DNA of 64,000 nt from Deinococcus peraridilitoris DSM 19664 (GCF_000317835.1 NC_019793.1:3760001-3824000), one strand, 5' to 3'. Shown: positions 52,349-61,532, numbered from the stretch's first letter. Notes: a model not told the origin generated them from the sequence alone. Numbers and translations: made by a program.

Positions 52349-53197
52349 ATGAACCTGGACGACATCATGAACGCGCCCGCACCCGCCTCGCAGTGGGTAT
52401 TGAGCGAAGACTGCCGAGAAAACGGTCTCAGTGAACACGACGTGCGGGAACTGATGCTCGGCCGGATCAGGGAAATGCGCGACAGCATCGAACGTGGCCT
52501 CAAGACCCAGGCCAAGAGCGTCACGGGCATGGTGGGCTGGAATGCCCAAGGCCTTTGGGATGCACCCGATGTGCTGGGCGCACCGCTGGTGAAACGCGTT
52601 CAGGCGTACGCCATGGCCGTGAACGAGGAAAACGCGCGCATGGGGCGCATCGTGGCCGCACCGACCGCCGGCAGTGCGGGCACCATCCCGGGCGCCCTCC
52701 TCGGGGTTGCCGACCACCTGGGCCTTCCGGACGAGCGGCTGGTCATGCCGATGATCCTGGCAGCCGGGATCGGCAAGGCCATCAGCAGGCAGATGTACAT
52801 CTCGGGCGCAGCGGGTGGCTGTCAAGCCGAAATCGGGTCGAGCGCCGCGATGGCCGCCGCCGCCGTTACCGAGCTGCTGGGCGGCTCCCCACGCGCCTGC
52901 GTGCACGCCGCCAGTTTGGCGCTGATGAACACGATCGGCCTCGTGTGTGACCCGGTGGGCGGATACGTGGAAGTCCCCTGCGTCAGCCGCAACGCCTTTT
53001 ACGCGGTGCACGCCGTCAGCGCGGCCCAGTTGGCCCTGGCGCAGCTTGAGAGCTTCATCCCCCCGGACGAGGTGGTGACGGCCATGGCCCAGGTGGGGCG
53101 TATGATGCCGCTGGAACTGAAGGAAACGGCCGAAGGCGGCCTGGCGCAGACCCCAACAGGACTGCGCGTCATGCATGACATGGAACGCAAGGTCTGA
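52349..53197 (+). CDS. sdaAA: L-serine dehydratase, iron-sulfur type, alpha subunit
   Basis: Catalytic half of the 4Fe-4S serine dehydratase. The 282 residues contain [15 protein letters not shown] near residue 54, [26 protein letters not shown] near 100, and the cluster cysteines in [27 protein letters not shown] near 155, [19 protein letters not shown] near 208. C-terminal [12 protein letters not shown] is typical. I chose the ATG at 52349 behind AGAGGA; the frame from 52145 translates the structured gap and is not protein-like. Confidence 0.95.
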   Translation: MNLDDIMNAPAPASQWVLSEDCRENGLSEHDVRELMLGRIREMRDSIERGLKTQAKSVTGMVGWNAQGLWDAPDVLGAPLVKRVQAYAMAVNEENARMGRIVAAPTAGSAGTIPGALLGVADHLGLPDERLVMPMILAAGIGKAISRQMYISGAAGGCQAEIGSSAAMAAAAVTELLGGSPRACVHAASLALMNTIGLVCDPVGGYVEVPCVSRNAFYAVHAVSAAQLALAQLESFIPPDEVVTAMAQVGRMMPLELKETAEGGLAQTPTGLRVMHDMERKV

Positions 53198-53329
53198 ACC
53201 CGTTGTCAAAGGCATGACCCTCTTTTGGTCAGTGCTTCAAGCGAACGGGGTGAGCCACCTCAACCCGGAGTGCTCAGGAGCGCAAGGCCACAAAGCGCGT
53301 GGCGGCCTGTCGAGCCCTCGCTCCGCGGC

Positions 53330-54790
53330 TCAGGGCTGGCCCAGGGCACGGGCAGCATCAATCAGGCCAGCACCACACTCGCTGCTGCCGACGCGCCCAC
53401 ACTGAGTGGCGGTCAACGGAATCGCCGTGTTCCGCAGGCGCTGCACCACCTGCGCCGGGGTCAGGCCGGGACGTTGCTCTTTGAGCAAGGCGGCCAGCGC
53501 GGCAACATGGGGTGCGGCCATGCTGGTTCCGGCCACCGGGGCGTAGGTGTAGAAGCGGGGGTCGGTGTTGGCGTATACATCGTCGCCCAACAGGTTGTAC
53601 ACCCCGTCCGATTCGCTGCCCCCGGGCGCCATGAGGTCGAGGCCCACGCCGTAGTTCGAGTACGAAGCCCGGTTTCCGCCCCGGGTGGTCGCACCCACCG
53701 AGATGACGCCGCTGCAGTTGGCCGGAAAGATGCCCGAGACGTCCTGCCCGCTGTTGCCCGCCGCCGCCACCACCACGACTCCACGATTCACGACCGTATC
53801 GATGGCCCGCTGCAGGGAAGCCGGGCACGCGCTTCCCTGACCGCCTACACTGAGGTTGATGACGTGCGCCGGCGTGGGGTTGAAGGGCGCACCGAGCACC
53901 TTGATCCCGGCTGCCCACAGCAGTGCGTCGGCGACGTCCGAAACCACACCACCGTTTCGGCCGAGGACCCGCACGGGCAGAATGCGGGCATTCCAGTTCA
54001 CGCCCGCGACCCCCAGAGCGTTATTGGTCGCTGCTGCCGCGATGCCCGCCACGTGCGTTCCATGATACGAGGAGCTGCCGTCCGGCTGATCACCGCCGGG
54101 ATCGTACGGATCGGAGTCACGCCCTCCTCCATCACCTGAAACGCCAGGATCAGAGATGAAGTCGGCGCCGGGAAGCACTTTGCCCTCCAGATCGGGATGC
54201 CGGCAGGCCGGACGACGGGGGTCGAACAAAATTCCAGTGTCGAGCACCGCGATGACACTTCGGGGCGACCCTGTCGCCACTTCCCAGGCCTGAGGCATGT
54301 TGACGGCGGTCAGATTCCACTGCTCCGGATAATCCTGATCGTTGGGCGCCTTGCTGACCGTCAGCCGCTCGTCGCGCTCGGCGTACTCGACGTCGGCACG
54401 TCCACGCAGCTCATCCAGGGTGGCTGCGAGCACTCTGTCGTCTGCCGCGACGGGAACCTCCAGGTGGTAGACGAACGTGTTTGCCATGGCAAGGGCGCGC
54501 CCGTATCGCAAGGTCACCTTGCCAACCGAGAACGCCTGACCTATGGACGCGGACGGCGCGGATGCACGGAAGCGCACGATCACCGCCAAAGGCGCGTCGT
54601 TCGGGAACCGTTGCACACTGGCAGGAGACAGCGCAGCGGTAGACGACCCGCCTTCCTGCGACGGTGCCGCCCGGTTTCCGCACAGACCACTCACGTACGC
54701 CACCGGTGTCCTGTTGCATGAGGCCAGAAGTGCACCGAGTATCAGGAGCCCGGCCAGGCCCCACGTTCGGCGTTGGGTGCTACAGAGCAT
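53330..54790 (-). CDS. Subtilisin-family serine protease lipoprotein, second copy
   Basis: 486-residue secreted S8 peptidase. Signal and lipobox: TWGLAGLLILGALLASC. A divergent propeptide follows (PLAVIVRFRASAP, VEYAERDERLTVS, about residues 65-155). Catalytic residues: Asp in SVIAVLDTGILFD, His in SSSYHGTHVAGIAAAATNN, Ser in VAGTSMAAPHVAALAALL; oxyanion Asn in VVVAAAGNSGQDVSG. The long loop with DGGGRDSDPYDPGGDQPDGSSS may bind calcium. It resembles extracellular proteases of Xanthomonas type more than the proteinase-K type at 5.2-6.5 kb. I chose the ATG at 54788-54790 behind GGAGG. Confidence 0.92.
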   Translation of the reverse strand: MLCSTQRRTWGLAGLLILGALLASCNRTPVAYVSGLCGNRAAPSQEGGSSTAALSPASVQRFPNDAPLAVIVRFRASAPSASIGQAFSVGKVTLRYGRALAMANTFVYHLEVPVAADDRVLAATLDELRGRADVEYAERDERLTVSKAPNDQDYPEQWNLTAVNMPQAWEVATGSPRSVIAVLDTGILFDPRRPACRHPDLEGKVLPGADFISDPGVSGDGGGRDSDPYDPGGDQPDGSSSYHGTHVAGIAAAATNNALGVAGVNWNARILPVRVLGRNGGVVSDVADALLWAAGIKVLGAPFNPTPAHVINLSVGGQGSACPASLQRAIDTVVNRGVVVVAAAGNSGQDVSGIFPANCSGVISVGATTRGGNRASYSNYGVGLDLMAPGGSESDGVYNLLGDDVYANTDPRFYTYAPVAGTSMAAPHVAALAALLKEQRPGLTPAQVVQRLRNTAIPLTATQCGRVGSSECGAGLIDAARALGQP

Positions 54791-54870
54791 GCCACCTCCA
54801 GAAAAGGCCACGGACACACCGAACCTCAGATCGGCGGGCGTGACCTGCGTAATGTCCGCTGGACGAGATG

Positions 54871-55521
54871 TTACCGCATGAAGAGCGCATTGTCGTGCAG
54901 CAGCCAATAGGACACAGATGACTCGCCATCCAGCTGCACCGCGGCCTCGGGTGGACAGCTGGTGTTCACGGCCCCACCGGTGAGGTCGGCGGCAGCGTCG
55001 AGCAGGGCGGGCAAGGCGCGAGAGTCGGTGACACCCCACAGGTGCGCGTCGCGTTTCACGACCAGCAGGGCACCCACGGCCTGCCCCGCGTCATAGGCCA
55101 TCAGAAGTGTGAAGTCGCGCAGGGACTCGAGCGAGTGCGCCAGAGAGCGCCCCAGCGCGCTGGCCCATTGCGGCAGGTCCCACGACCGCGCCAGCACCTC
55201 GGCAAAGGCCACGAGCTGCAGCCGTGACACCTGCTCGACCATCACGGTGCCGGGCGCCGCCTGCCGGGTATACCGCCCGACCCGCAGCCGCAGGATCTCC
55301 TGAGCATCTTCGATGCGTCCGGATGACGCCACCAGCGGGGGCGCTCCTCGCGCGCGCAACCAGGCGAGCCCCTCAGAGATCCCCCCCGCCGCCGGGTAAA
55401 CGGCGTTGGCGCCCAGCAGCGGGGAACGGGGCGTGTACAACACGCTTGCCGCGGACAATTCCACCCGTTCGCCTGCCAGCGGGGAATAGTATGCCAGCAG
55501 GTGGGCCGCTGCGTCGCTCAA
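54871..55521 (-). CDS. Hypothetical protein, possibly GNAT-like
   Basis: 216 residues, not firmly recognised. The order of elements (GRIEDAQEILRLRVGRYTR, then LQLVAFAEVLARSWDLPQWASALGRSLAHSLESLRDFTLLMAYDAGQAVGALLVV, then LWGVTDSRALPALLDAAADL) looks like a degenerate N-acetyltransferase with an internal repeat of the fold, but the acetyl-CoA loop is missing. The TTG start is at 55519-55521 with GAAGG upstream. Intergenic distance to the protease gene is 80 nt. It could be part of the same transcript. Confidence 0.6.
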   Translation of the reverse strand: MSDAAAHLLAYYSPLAGERVELSAASVLYTPRSPLLGANAVYPAAGGISEGLAWLRARGAPPLVASSGRIEDAQEILRLRVGRYTRQAAPGTVMVEQVSRLQLVAFAEVLARSWDLPQWASALGRSLAHSLESLRDFTLLMAYDAGQAVGALLVVKRDAHLWGVTDSRALPALLDAAADLTGGAVNTSCPPEAAVQLDGESSVSYWLLHDNALFMR

Positions 55522-55603
55522 GTGCCTTCGGGGACCTGCACGTCTATACCTGTCCCGTTGCTCCTAACAAGTTGTTTCGCGTGCTGCATGACAGGAGTGT
55601 ACC

Positions 55604-55783
55604 GTGGTGATTGACGATCTTCCCTATCCGCTTCGTCTCTGGGTCCGTCAGCGTGGGTATCTCTTCGCTTGGTGGATGTACTCGCCGGAACAGTTACGAC
55701 GCACGCTGCTGGACGCAGATCCGCCGGTACGGTTCAAGGTGGTTGGTCTAGAGGTCAATGGGGTGATCGTACCTTACTGGTGA
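55604..55783 (+). CDS. 59-residue hypothetical protein
   Basis: Small gene with AGGAG 6 nt before a GTG at 55604. The peptide is rich in aromatic residues and Arg (IDDLPYPLRLWVRQRGYLFAW, WWMYSPEQLRRTLLD) and ends KVVGLEVNGVIVPYW. The balanced composition, ribosome site and absence of rare codons suggest a real protein. A second in-frame GTG follows directly. No family recognised; divergent from the 216-residue protein. Confidence 0.6.
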   Translation: MVIDDLPYPLRLWVRQRGYLFAWWMYSPEQLRRTLLDADPPVRFKVVGLEVNGVIVPYW

Positions 55784-55820
55784 CTTGGTGCTGCAGTAAA
55801 CCGGCGTGCAGCTGCTGCGC

Positions 55821-56570
55821 TCACCCAATCAGACATTTTGCGAGTAACTGCTGCAGTTTGCACTGAGAAGTGCGGATCTGCTCAGGTTGCTCTTGTGCCT
55901 CTCGAATGGCCTGCGTGAACTTGGCTTTGTTGCCTGTGGAGTCTGGAAACACGGATGTCCTGTCGTGAAGCTTGTCGATATGGTCCCGAATCAGGACCGA
56001 TATGGCCCTTCCTACGGCCGTTGTCCGTCTCAAGTGGGCTATGACCTGTTTGGCATGCTGGATTGTTTCAGTTCGAAGCTTTTGGGGTTGAACCACGTAG
56101 AGAGGGCCCACAATTCGTAGTCGAGCCAGTATTGAAGCGACTCGGAGGTTGCCCCGCTTGATTTGATCATTTGTTCGGTCGATCGAAGGGCCCTATGGCT
56201 GGAGCGAAATCCATAATCAACACTGTTCCCGGCTGACTTGTTCGCGTTCGACTTCGGCATCGTATACGAAAATTTCTTCGAGTGCTTCTGCGGCAAGCGT
56301 GAATTCTTTGTGGGCTGTTACAGCGGCGAGACCGGTCGTTCATGCGTTTGACAATTTCAATGATTGCTTCTTCACGACGCTTGTAAAGCGGCCCTGCCCG
56401 TTTTTGGCGGTATTCAGTGCGTTTTACTCAGTTTTTGTACCTCATTGGGTTTGGATTTCGCTGTATAGGAGTGAGAAGAACGCGTCTTCAGCTGCCTTGG
56501 TTCTGTCTGATTTGGAAGGTGCCAAATCGCTGGGTTTGAGCCGTACTCGTCCGCCCTGAGCAGCGCGCAC
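55821..56570 (-). pseudogene. Frameshifted gene remnant, about 240 codons, unknown family
   Basis: Read by hand across frames on the minus strand, five blocks of protein-like sequence line up without overlap: from GTG 56570, RAAQGGRVRLKPSDLAPSKS and AAEDAFFSLLYSEIQT; then KRAGPLYKRREEAIIEIVKR; then HKEFTLAAEALEEIFVYDAE; then YGFRSSHRAL; then IDRTNDQIKRGNLRVASILA through VVQPQKLRTETIQ to the stop at 55821. Each step needs a frame change, at least four in all. The blocks are charged and helical. Base composition is less GC-rich than the neighbours. Family unknown; a decayed mobile or phage gene, or a sequence with errors. Confidence 0.5.
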
Positions 56571-56662
56571 TCTTCCTGGCCGGACGGCATGTCTGAGGTT
56601 GTGGCGATTACGATGAGCAACAACTGTAGTCCCGCACCAGAATGAGGAGCAGTATCCCTATG

Positions 56663-56668
56663 TAGAGT
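56663..56668 (+). promoter_or_regulatory. Leaderless-type -10 TAGAGT for padR
   Basis: TAGAGT lies 7 nt before the ATG at 56676. Confidence 0.6.
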
Positions 56669-56675
56669 CATTGTT

Positions 56676-56999
56676 ATGGGTAACGCTTTCAGAATGACCC
56701 TCCCGACGCTGCAGGTGCTACACGTTCTCTACGACGACCTCCACAGTGAACACTACGGCCTCGACCTCAGCCGGAAAACCACACTGAAAAGCGGGACCCT
56801 GTATCCCATTCTTGCCCGGCTGGAACAGCACGGTCTGGTGACCTCCGCCTGGGAAAACGTTAACCCAAAAGCGGAAGGCCGTCCCGCCCGGCGCTATTAC
56901 CGCTTGACTGGCTCGGGTTGTTGCCGCGCGTACGCAGAACTGGAGCGGGCCCGCGCCGCCCTTAATCCGGCGATGCCCCACAGGACTGTTCATGGTTGA
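56676..56999 (+). CDS. PadR-family transcription regulator
   Basis: 107 residues with the PadR winged helix: LPTLQVLHVLYDDLHSEHYGLDLSRKTTLKSGTLYPILARLEQHGLVTSAWE (residues 9-60, with the GTLYPxLxRLE signature) and the wing GRPARRYYRLTGSG near 68-81. It lacks the long C-terminal dimerisation helix of larger PadR proteins, so it is the short PadR-s2 type. The start is leaderless-type. The end overlaps the next mini-gene by 8 nt, making a padR/mini-protein/histidine-kinase unit, presumably self-regulated. Confidence 0.9.
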   Translation: MGNAFRMTLPTLQVLHVLYDDLHSEHYGLDLSRKTTLKSGTLYPILARLEQHGLVTSAWENVNPKAEGRPARRYYRLTGSGCCRAYAELERARAALNPAMPHRTVHG

Positions 57000-57129
57000 G
57001 CTCCCCTTCCTGATCGTCACTCCCGCGCTTCTGACCGGACTCGTCCCGACCGTCGCCGCCCGCTCCACCTGCCGCGAGACTGCCCACGGCCTGCACGCTG
57101 ACTCCTGGTGCTCAGGAACCCATGCCTGA
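56992..57129 (+). CDS. 45-residue membrane mini-protein between padR and histidine kinase
   Basis: The frame opens at ATG 56992 inside the last codons of padR and stops at 57129 inside the first codons of the kinase gene, with 8-nt overlaps on both sides. The peptide starts with a hydrophobic stretch (VELPFLIVTPALLTGLVPTVAA, one membrane helix) and then has CRETAHGLHADSWC. It bridges the translation of its neighbours. It could be a real small membrane protein or only a coupling frame. Confidence 0.5.
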   Translation: MVELPFLIVTPALLTGLVPTVAARSTCRETAHGLHADSWCSGTHA

Positions 57130-59458
57130 CACGCCCACCCCCTCTCCGACAACCGCACCTCCCAGCGCCGCTTCGCAGCGCGCCGACCACCTGATCGCCC
57201 GCCTTCAAGACGTCACTGAACAACTCGCCGCTGCTCGTACCCAGGAGCAAGTGTTCGTGATTGTGCTCCAACCCGCTCTGCAAGCCTTGAAGGCTCTTGC
57301 AGGCGTAGTGTTGCTCGTGAACGCAGCGAAAGACCGTCTGGAGATCGCCGCCGTCCAAGGCTACGAGGAAGGCGCCCAGACCATCTGGCAGAACGGACCC
57401 CTCAATGGGAATGGGCCCGCTGGAGACGTCCTGAGGAAAAACACGCCGCTCTTCTTCGAGCACCAGGACGACTTGCTGCGCGCCTACCCTGAACTCGCTG
57501 CACAAAGCGGGGTCACGCTGCCGGTGGCCACCGCCGTGCTGCCGATGTTCCTCGACGAGCGGCCCCTCGGCACCCTGGTCCTCGATTTCCAGGAGCCATA
57601 TCGCTTCAGCGACGAGGAGCGACGCTTCCTGCGCACCCTCGCCTCGCAATGCGCCATCGCCTTCGGGCGCGCGCAGCTGACCACCCGCTTGCGAGGCCAG
57701 CTGCAAGAGCGCACCAGCGAGTCCGAGGTCGCCCGCGACCGCGCGGAAGTCCTCGCGGCCCTGGGGGACGCGCTGCAACGTGCCGCTACCCCTGAAGAAG
57801 TTGCCCAACTGGCCTTGCCCCGCATCGGACCCGCCTTGCGGGCACAGTGCATGCTGATGGTGCGCCTTGACGCCTGCGCGATTCGCCTGCCCACCCTCTG
57901 GGGCGACACGCCAGAGGTCATCGTGTCGTACATGACGCGCCCCGGCCTCAGCCTGCGTGACACGCCGGTGCTGCAGCGTGTGGCGGACTCAGGTCAGGGC
58001 CTGTACCTGGACGACTACCACCGAGAACCGGGCACTGTCTGGTCCTTTCCCGCCCTGGCCAACGGGGTGGAGCCCATCCATACGCCGGACGGCACCCTGG
58101 AAGGCTTTCTCGTCACGTGGCGACCCGTGGTGCAGCACGGCTGGCAGGAAGGCGAGCGCGACCTGCTGAAGCGTGCGGCGGCGACGCTCGGTCTCGCCCT
58201 GGAGCGCGCTCAGAGCGCCGCGCAACTCGAAGCGCAACACGCCGCACTCGACGCGCGAAATCGGGTACTGGCCGCCGCCGAGGACTGGGCGCGTGACCTG
58301 ACGCTCGATACCGATCCCTTCACGCTGATCCGACGGGCGCAGGAATTGCTGTACATGTCGCTGCCGGTGCAGGCGGCGGCCTACTACGAGCGCGAAGGTG
58401 ACCGCTGGTTCGTGCGGAGCATGCTGGGGGAGTTCGGCAACGACGACCTGCGGCGCGCGCACGATGCGGGCCTGCCGCACGCCACCACCGGGAGCTTGCG
58501 CGTCCCGTTCGAGACGGGGGAGGTGCATTACCAGGACGAGTACGACGTGAGCATCGACGGCATGCCCGAGCATACCTCGCACGTGGCCGCCACTGCCATG
58601 CTGCCGCTCATGACGGTGCATGGCGTGCGCGGCATTTTCGGCCTGGCGCTTTTTGACCGGACGGGGTGGACGGGTGTAGGTCGCGCGATCATCGAGACGG
58701 TGGGGCGCAGCTTGGCGCTGGCGCTTGACCGGGCGGACCAGGCGGTGGAGTTGACGCGGGAGCGCGCGGCGCTCGCGGCGGCGAACGAGGAACTCGAAGC
58801 CTTCGCCTACAGCGTCAGCCATGACCTGCGCACGCCAGTCCGGCACATTATGGGCTTCAACGACTTGCTGCGCAAATCGTTTGGGACGTCGCTCGATCCC
58901 AAAGCGGCGCAGTACTTACAAGTGGTGGATCAAGCGGCGGCGCGCATGAACATTCTCATCAATGCGATGCTGGACCTCTCACGCACCTCCCGTCAACCCC
59001 TGCTGATGCGACTCGTAGACCTGGGTGCGCTCGTGGCGTCCGTGCAAGCGGAATTGGAACTGGAGATGCTGGACCGGAAGGTGCTGTGGCAGGTTTCTCC
59101 CCTGCCGCTCATCAGCGCGGACCACAACTTGCTGCGGCAAGTGATGTTGAACTTGCTTGCCAACGCGCTCAAGTACACCCGCACGAAGGAAGCGGGCAAC
59201 GTCGAGGTGTGGGCGGAGGAACGCGAAGATGAGTGGGCGATCTTCGTGCGGGACAATGGGGTGGGCTTCGATCCAAGGTACGCGGATAAGCTTTTTGGGG
59301 TGTTTCAGCGCTTGCACCGCCAAGAGGAGTTCGAGGGTACAGGGGTGGGGCTGGCGAACGTGCGCCGCATTGTGCAGCGGCATGGGGGACGGGTGTGGGC
59401 ACAAAGCACGCTAGGTGAAGGGGCGACGTTTGGTTTCGTGTTACCCAAACCTGATTGA
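57122..59458 (+). CDS. GAF-domain sensor histidine kinase
   Basis: 778-residue soluble kinase with no membrane segment. Three GAF-like domains fill residues 20-555 (first: VFVIVLQPALQALKALAGVVLLVNAAKDRLEIAAVQGY; the third ends near FGLALFDRTGWTGVGRAIIETVGRSLALAL). A short coiled linker leads to HisKA with the phospho-acceptor His in AYSVSHDLRTPVRHIMGFNDLLR near 565. The ATPase domain has N box LLANALKYTR near 680, G1 VRDNGVGFDPRYADKLFGVFQRLH near 707, and G2 GTGVGLANVRRIV near 740. It resembles deinococcal phytochrome-type kinases but lacks a clear bilin Cys or His. A receiver-only regulator lies convergent downstream. Confidence 0.92.
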   Translation: MPDTPTPSPTTAPPSAASQRADHLIARLQDVTEQLAAARTQEQVFVIVLQPALQALKALAGVVLLVNAAKDRLEIAAVQGYEEGAQTIWQNGPLNGNGPAGDVLRKNTPLFFEHQDDLLRAYPELAAQSGVTLPVATAVLPMFLDERPLGTLVLDFQEPYRFSDEERRFLRTLASQCAIAFGRAQLTTRLRGQLQERTSESEVARDRAEVLAALGDALQRAATPEEVAQLALPRIGPALRAQCMLMVRLDACAIRLPTLWGDTPEVIVSYMTRPGLSLRDTPVLQRVADSGQGLYLDDYHREPGTVWSFPALANGVEPIHTPDGTLEGFLVTWRPVVQHGWQEGERDLLKRAAATLGLALERAQSAAQLEAQHAALDARNRVLAAAEDWARDLTLDTDPFTLIRRAQELLYMSLPVQAAAYYEREGDRWFVRSMLGEFGNDDLRRAHDAGLPHATTGSLRVPFETGEVHYQDEYDVSIDGMPEHTSHVAATAMLPLMTVHGVRGIFGLALFDRTGWTGVGRAIIETVGRSLALALDRADQAVELTRERAALAAANEELEAFAYSVSHDLRTPVRHIMGFNDLLRKSFGTSLDPKAAQYLQVVDQAAARMNILINAMLDLSRTSRQPLLMRLVDLGALVASVQAELELEMLDRKVLWQVSPLPLISADHNLLRQVMLNLLANALKYTRTKEAGNVEVWAEEREDEWAIFVRDNGVGFDPRYADKLFGVFQRLHRQEEFEGTGVGLANVRRIVQRHGGRVWAQSTLGEGATFGFVLPKPD

Positions 59459-59568
59459 GGATTTTGACAGCCGATCAGTCGTGCCGGTTTTGCAAGGATC
59501 GCAGGAGGGGTGGTTGAAACGCTGTTCATTTCCATGCCTCGTGTTCGAGCGGCACAGTCGTCACCTGA

Positions 59569-59991
59569 TCACTGCTCAGGCGTCCCAAGACCTGCGCACT
59601 GCACACACAACCAGCGTTCCGCCAACTGCCCGATCAGGCTGGAATACCCAGCCAGCCCAACGGGTTTGATCAGGTACGCTGTCGCACCCTGGGCGCGTGC
59701 CCGTTGCATGTCAGCATCTGCATGCGAACTGGAGAACATCAGGATAGGGATGTCCTGGTAGGGAGGATGCAAGCGCAGGCACCGCAGGACCACTAAGCCA
59801 TTCCCGTCCGGCAAGCTGATGTCTAGCAGGATCAAGTCCGGCGCCGGTGCGTCCACCGCATGACGCACCGCTTCTTCCGCGGTGCGTTTGACGTGAAGGT
59901 CAATCGGGGCGCCACATTTCTTCAACGCCGCCCGCAACAGATGCTCGACCGCAGAACTGTCATCCACGAGCAAGATGACGCGTTGGGTCAA
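59569..59991 (-). CDS. Receiver-only response regulator
   Basis: 140 residues of CheY-like receiver: acidic pair in VILLVDDSSAVEHLLRAAL near residue 7, the phospho-acceptor Asp in DLILLDISLPDGNGLVVLR near 54, Ser in ILMFSSSHADADMQRA near 90, and Lys in ATAYLIKPVG near 111. No output domain, so it acts as a phosphate relay or binds a partner, as in the Rcp1-type pairs of phytochrome kinases. I chose the TTG at 59989-59991, with GGAG upstream; an upstream in-frame ATG is possible. Convergent with the histidine kinase, 110 nt apart. Confidence 0.85.
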   Translation of the reverse strand: MTQRVILLVDDSSAVEHLLRAALKKCGAPIDLHVKRTAEEAVRHAVDAPAPDLILLDISLPDGNGLVVLRCLRLHPPYQDIPILMFSSSHADADMQRARAQGATAYLIKPVGLAGYSSLIGQLAERWLCVQCAGLGTPEQ

Positions 59992-60054
59992 GAACTGCTC
60001 CGGCGGCGTCGCATACCTGATTCTGCTGAACCTGCACGCCGCCATTGAAACCAT

Positions 60055-60337
60055 TACGGTCGTATTTGACGTAAGGCTTACAGCAGCAGGTTGGTCGGCA
60101 GTTCAGGCTGGGACAAGGAGTGAGCTGATCGTTAGTCTTCTTTGTAGCCTGAGATTTAACCTTGACGTGATACCCATGTCGGGCGAGCAGTTCTCGCTGC
60201 TGGTCAATGAATTGCAGGAACTGGGCGATGAGCAAGCTTTCGAGCGTAACCATCAAAGCTCGGTCGGCTGCGGTCTGCAGGGCCTCTTGGGGCAGCCGGT
60301 TCAGGATGGCCAGCGGTGCAGACCTGTTTCGCTGCAA
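60055..60337 (-). other. Possible protein-coding fragment of unknown family
   Basis: One minus-strand frame has protein-like sequence: ILNRLPQEALQTAADRAL, LLIAQFLQFIDQQRELLARH, then a Cys-rich NCRPTCCCKPYVKYDRNG. It continues without a stop into the antisense of the response regulator, so the 3' end seems lost. The setting next to a broken transposase suggests a transposon-related or displaced fragment. The rest of 59992-60363 shows nothing else. Confidence 0.3.
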
Positions 60338-60363
60338 AGCTGGAAGCGCGGAAGGCCGGAGAC

Positions 60364-61397
60364 ATGCTTACCGAGCTTGAAGAAGGACTCCTGGGACCGG
60401 CGCAACATATATTGCCCGGCGATCTCCTGACCGGTCAGGATTCAAGAAGCGACCGCGAAAAAGTCCGGATGCGGGCACGCATTGTCCGACTCGGTCACAC
60501 CGGCTTCAGCCTCGAACACCTCGCCGCACACTTCCAGCGATGTGTCGAAGCCATCAGCCAGGACCTCGACCGTTTTGAGCAGCACGACGTCCACGGACTG
60601 GCAGATGGGCAAGCTCCCGGCAAACCGGCCAAGATCACCCCAGAAATGGTTACCTTGGTGTATCCGAAGCTGGCAGAGCAGCGCGTGTGGAACTGCGATC
60701 TGCTGAGTGAAGCCATCGAGCAGGAATTACAGGTGTCGATCAAACGGGAAGCCATCCGGGTGAAGTTGCTCGAGCTCGGCTACCGTTGGAAACGAAGATG
60801 CTACAGCCCGGCCAGGACACCTGATCCCGCTGCGGTGACAGAGAGTGATCCTTTAATTGGGGCGCTGAAAAAGGGGCTCTGAGCGGCAAACCGACCCTGA
60901 AATACCTCGACGAGGCGGGCTTCAGCTTGATGCTCAGCGTCTGCAACACCTGGTTCGCTCGGGGACGTGGGAAGCAGTTCATGATTCCAACCCGGTGGGG
61001 TTCGCAGGGCCTCCTGAACGTCCTGGGGTCACTCTCGTTGCACGGTGAGCACGAGCAGCTGGAGTACCGCTTGCTGGATGGGAAGTGCACCCGAGCGGAG
61101 GCGGCGTACCCAAAGACCCTCGCTGAGCAGTATCAGCCTGAAGCGTTGACGATGGTGATTCTGGATAACGCTGGGTTCCACAAGGGTGGGGAGATCGAGC
61201 GACGACGAGCGGAGTGAGAGCAGCAGGGACTCTATCTGCGGTACCTGCCGCCGTACCGCCCGTTCTTGAATTTGATTGAGGGGACCTGGCGCAAGCTGAA
61301 GGGCTTTTTGATGCCTATACGTTGCTACAACAGCCGCGATGAGCTCAAAGAAGCTCTGCTTGCTGCACTCCACCTCATGCAAGCCGTACAACTTTGA
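60364..61397 (+). pseudogene. IS630-type transposase, frameshifted and interrupted
   Basis: The first frame (60364-60882) holds the N-terminal helix-turn-helix part (ARIVRLGHTGFSLEHLAAHF, then QELQVSIKREAIRVKLLELGYRWKR). A shift to another frame near 60867-60880 (at GAAAAAGGGG) gives the DDE domain: first Asp in LKYLDEAGFSL, second in MVILDNAGFHKGG, Glu in YLPPYRPFLNLIEGTWRKLKG. An in-frame TGA at 61215-61217 interrupts it before the last acidic residue. The shift could be the programmed type known in IS630, but the extra stop means the element is dead. I could not find terminal inverted repeats. Confidence 0.8.
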
Positions 61398-61532
61398 AAC
61401 TCATCCGGGAGGTACTTAACGCGCGCTCCCTACCAGCGCCAAACCGCGCTCGTCGCCTTTGGGCCATACGCCCGACAGGTCGTGAGCTGAATCACGACTT
61501 GCTTGAGGAGCTCGCTTCGGGTTTCGCTGCAC

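Noticed and set aside
55520..55545. 7-codon frame ending in TTGA before the 216-residue gene
   Set aside because: Looks like the coupled mini-cistrons but lacks a well-placed promoter hexamer or ribosome site; too short to separate from chance.
59989..60017. 8-codon Arg-rich frame ending in TTGA before the response regulator
   Set aside because: Same overlap pattern but very short and with only a weak AGG upstream; probably chance.
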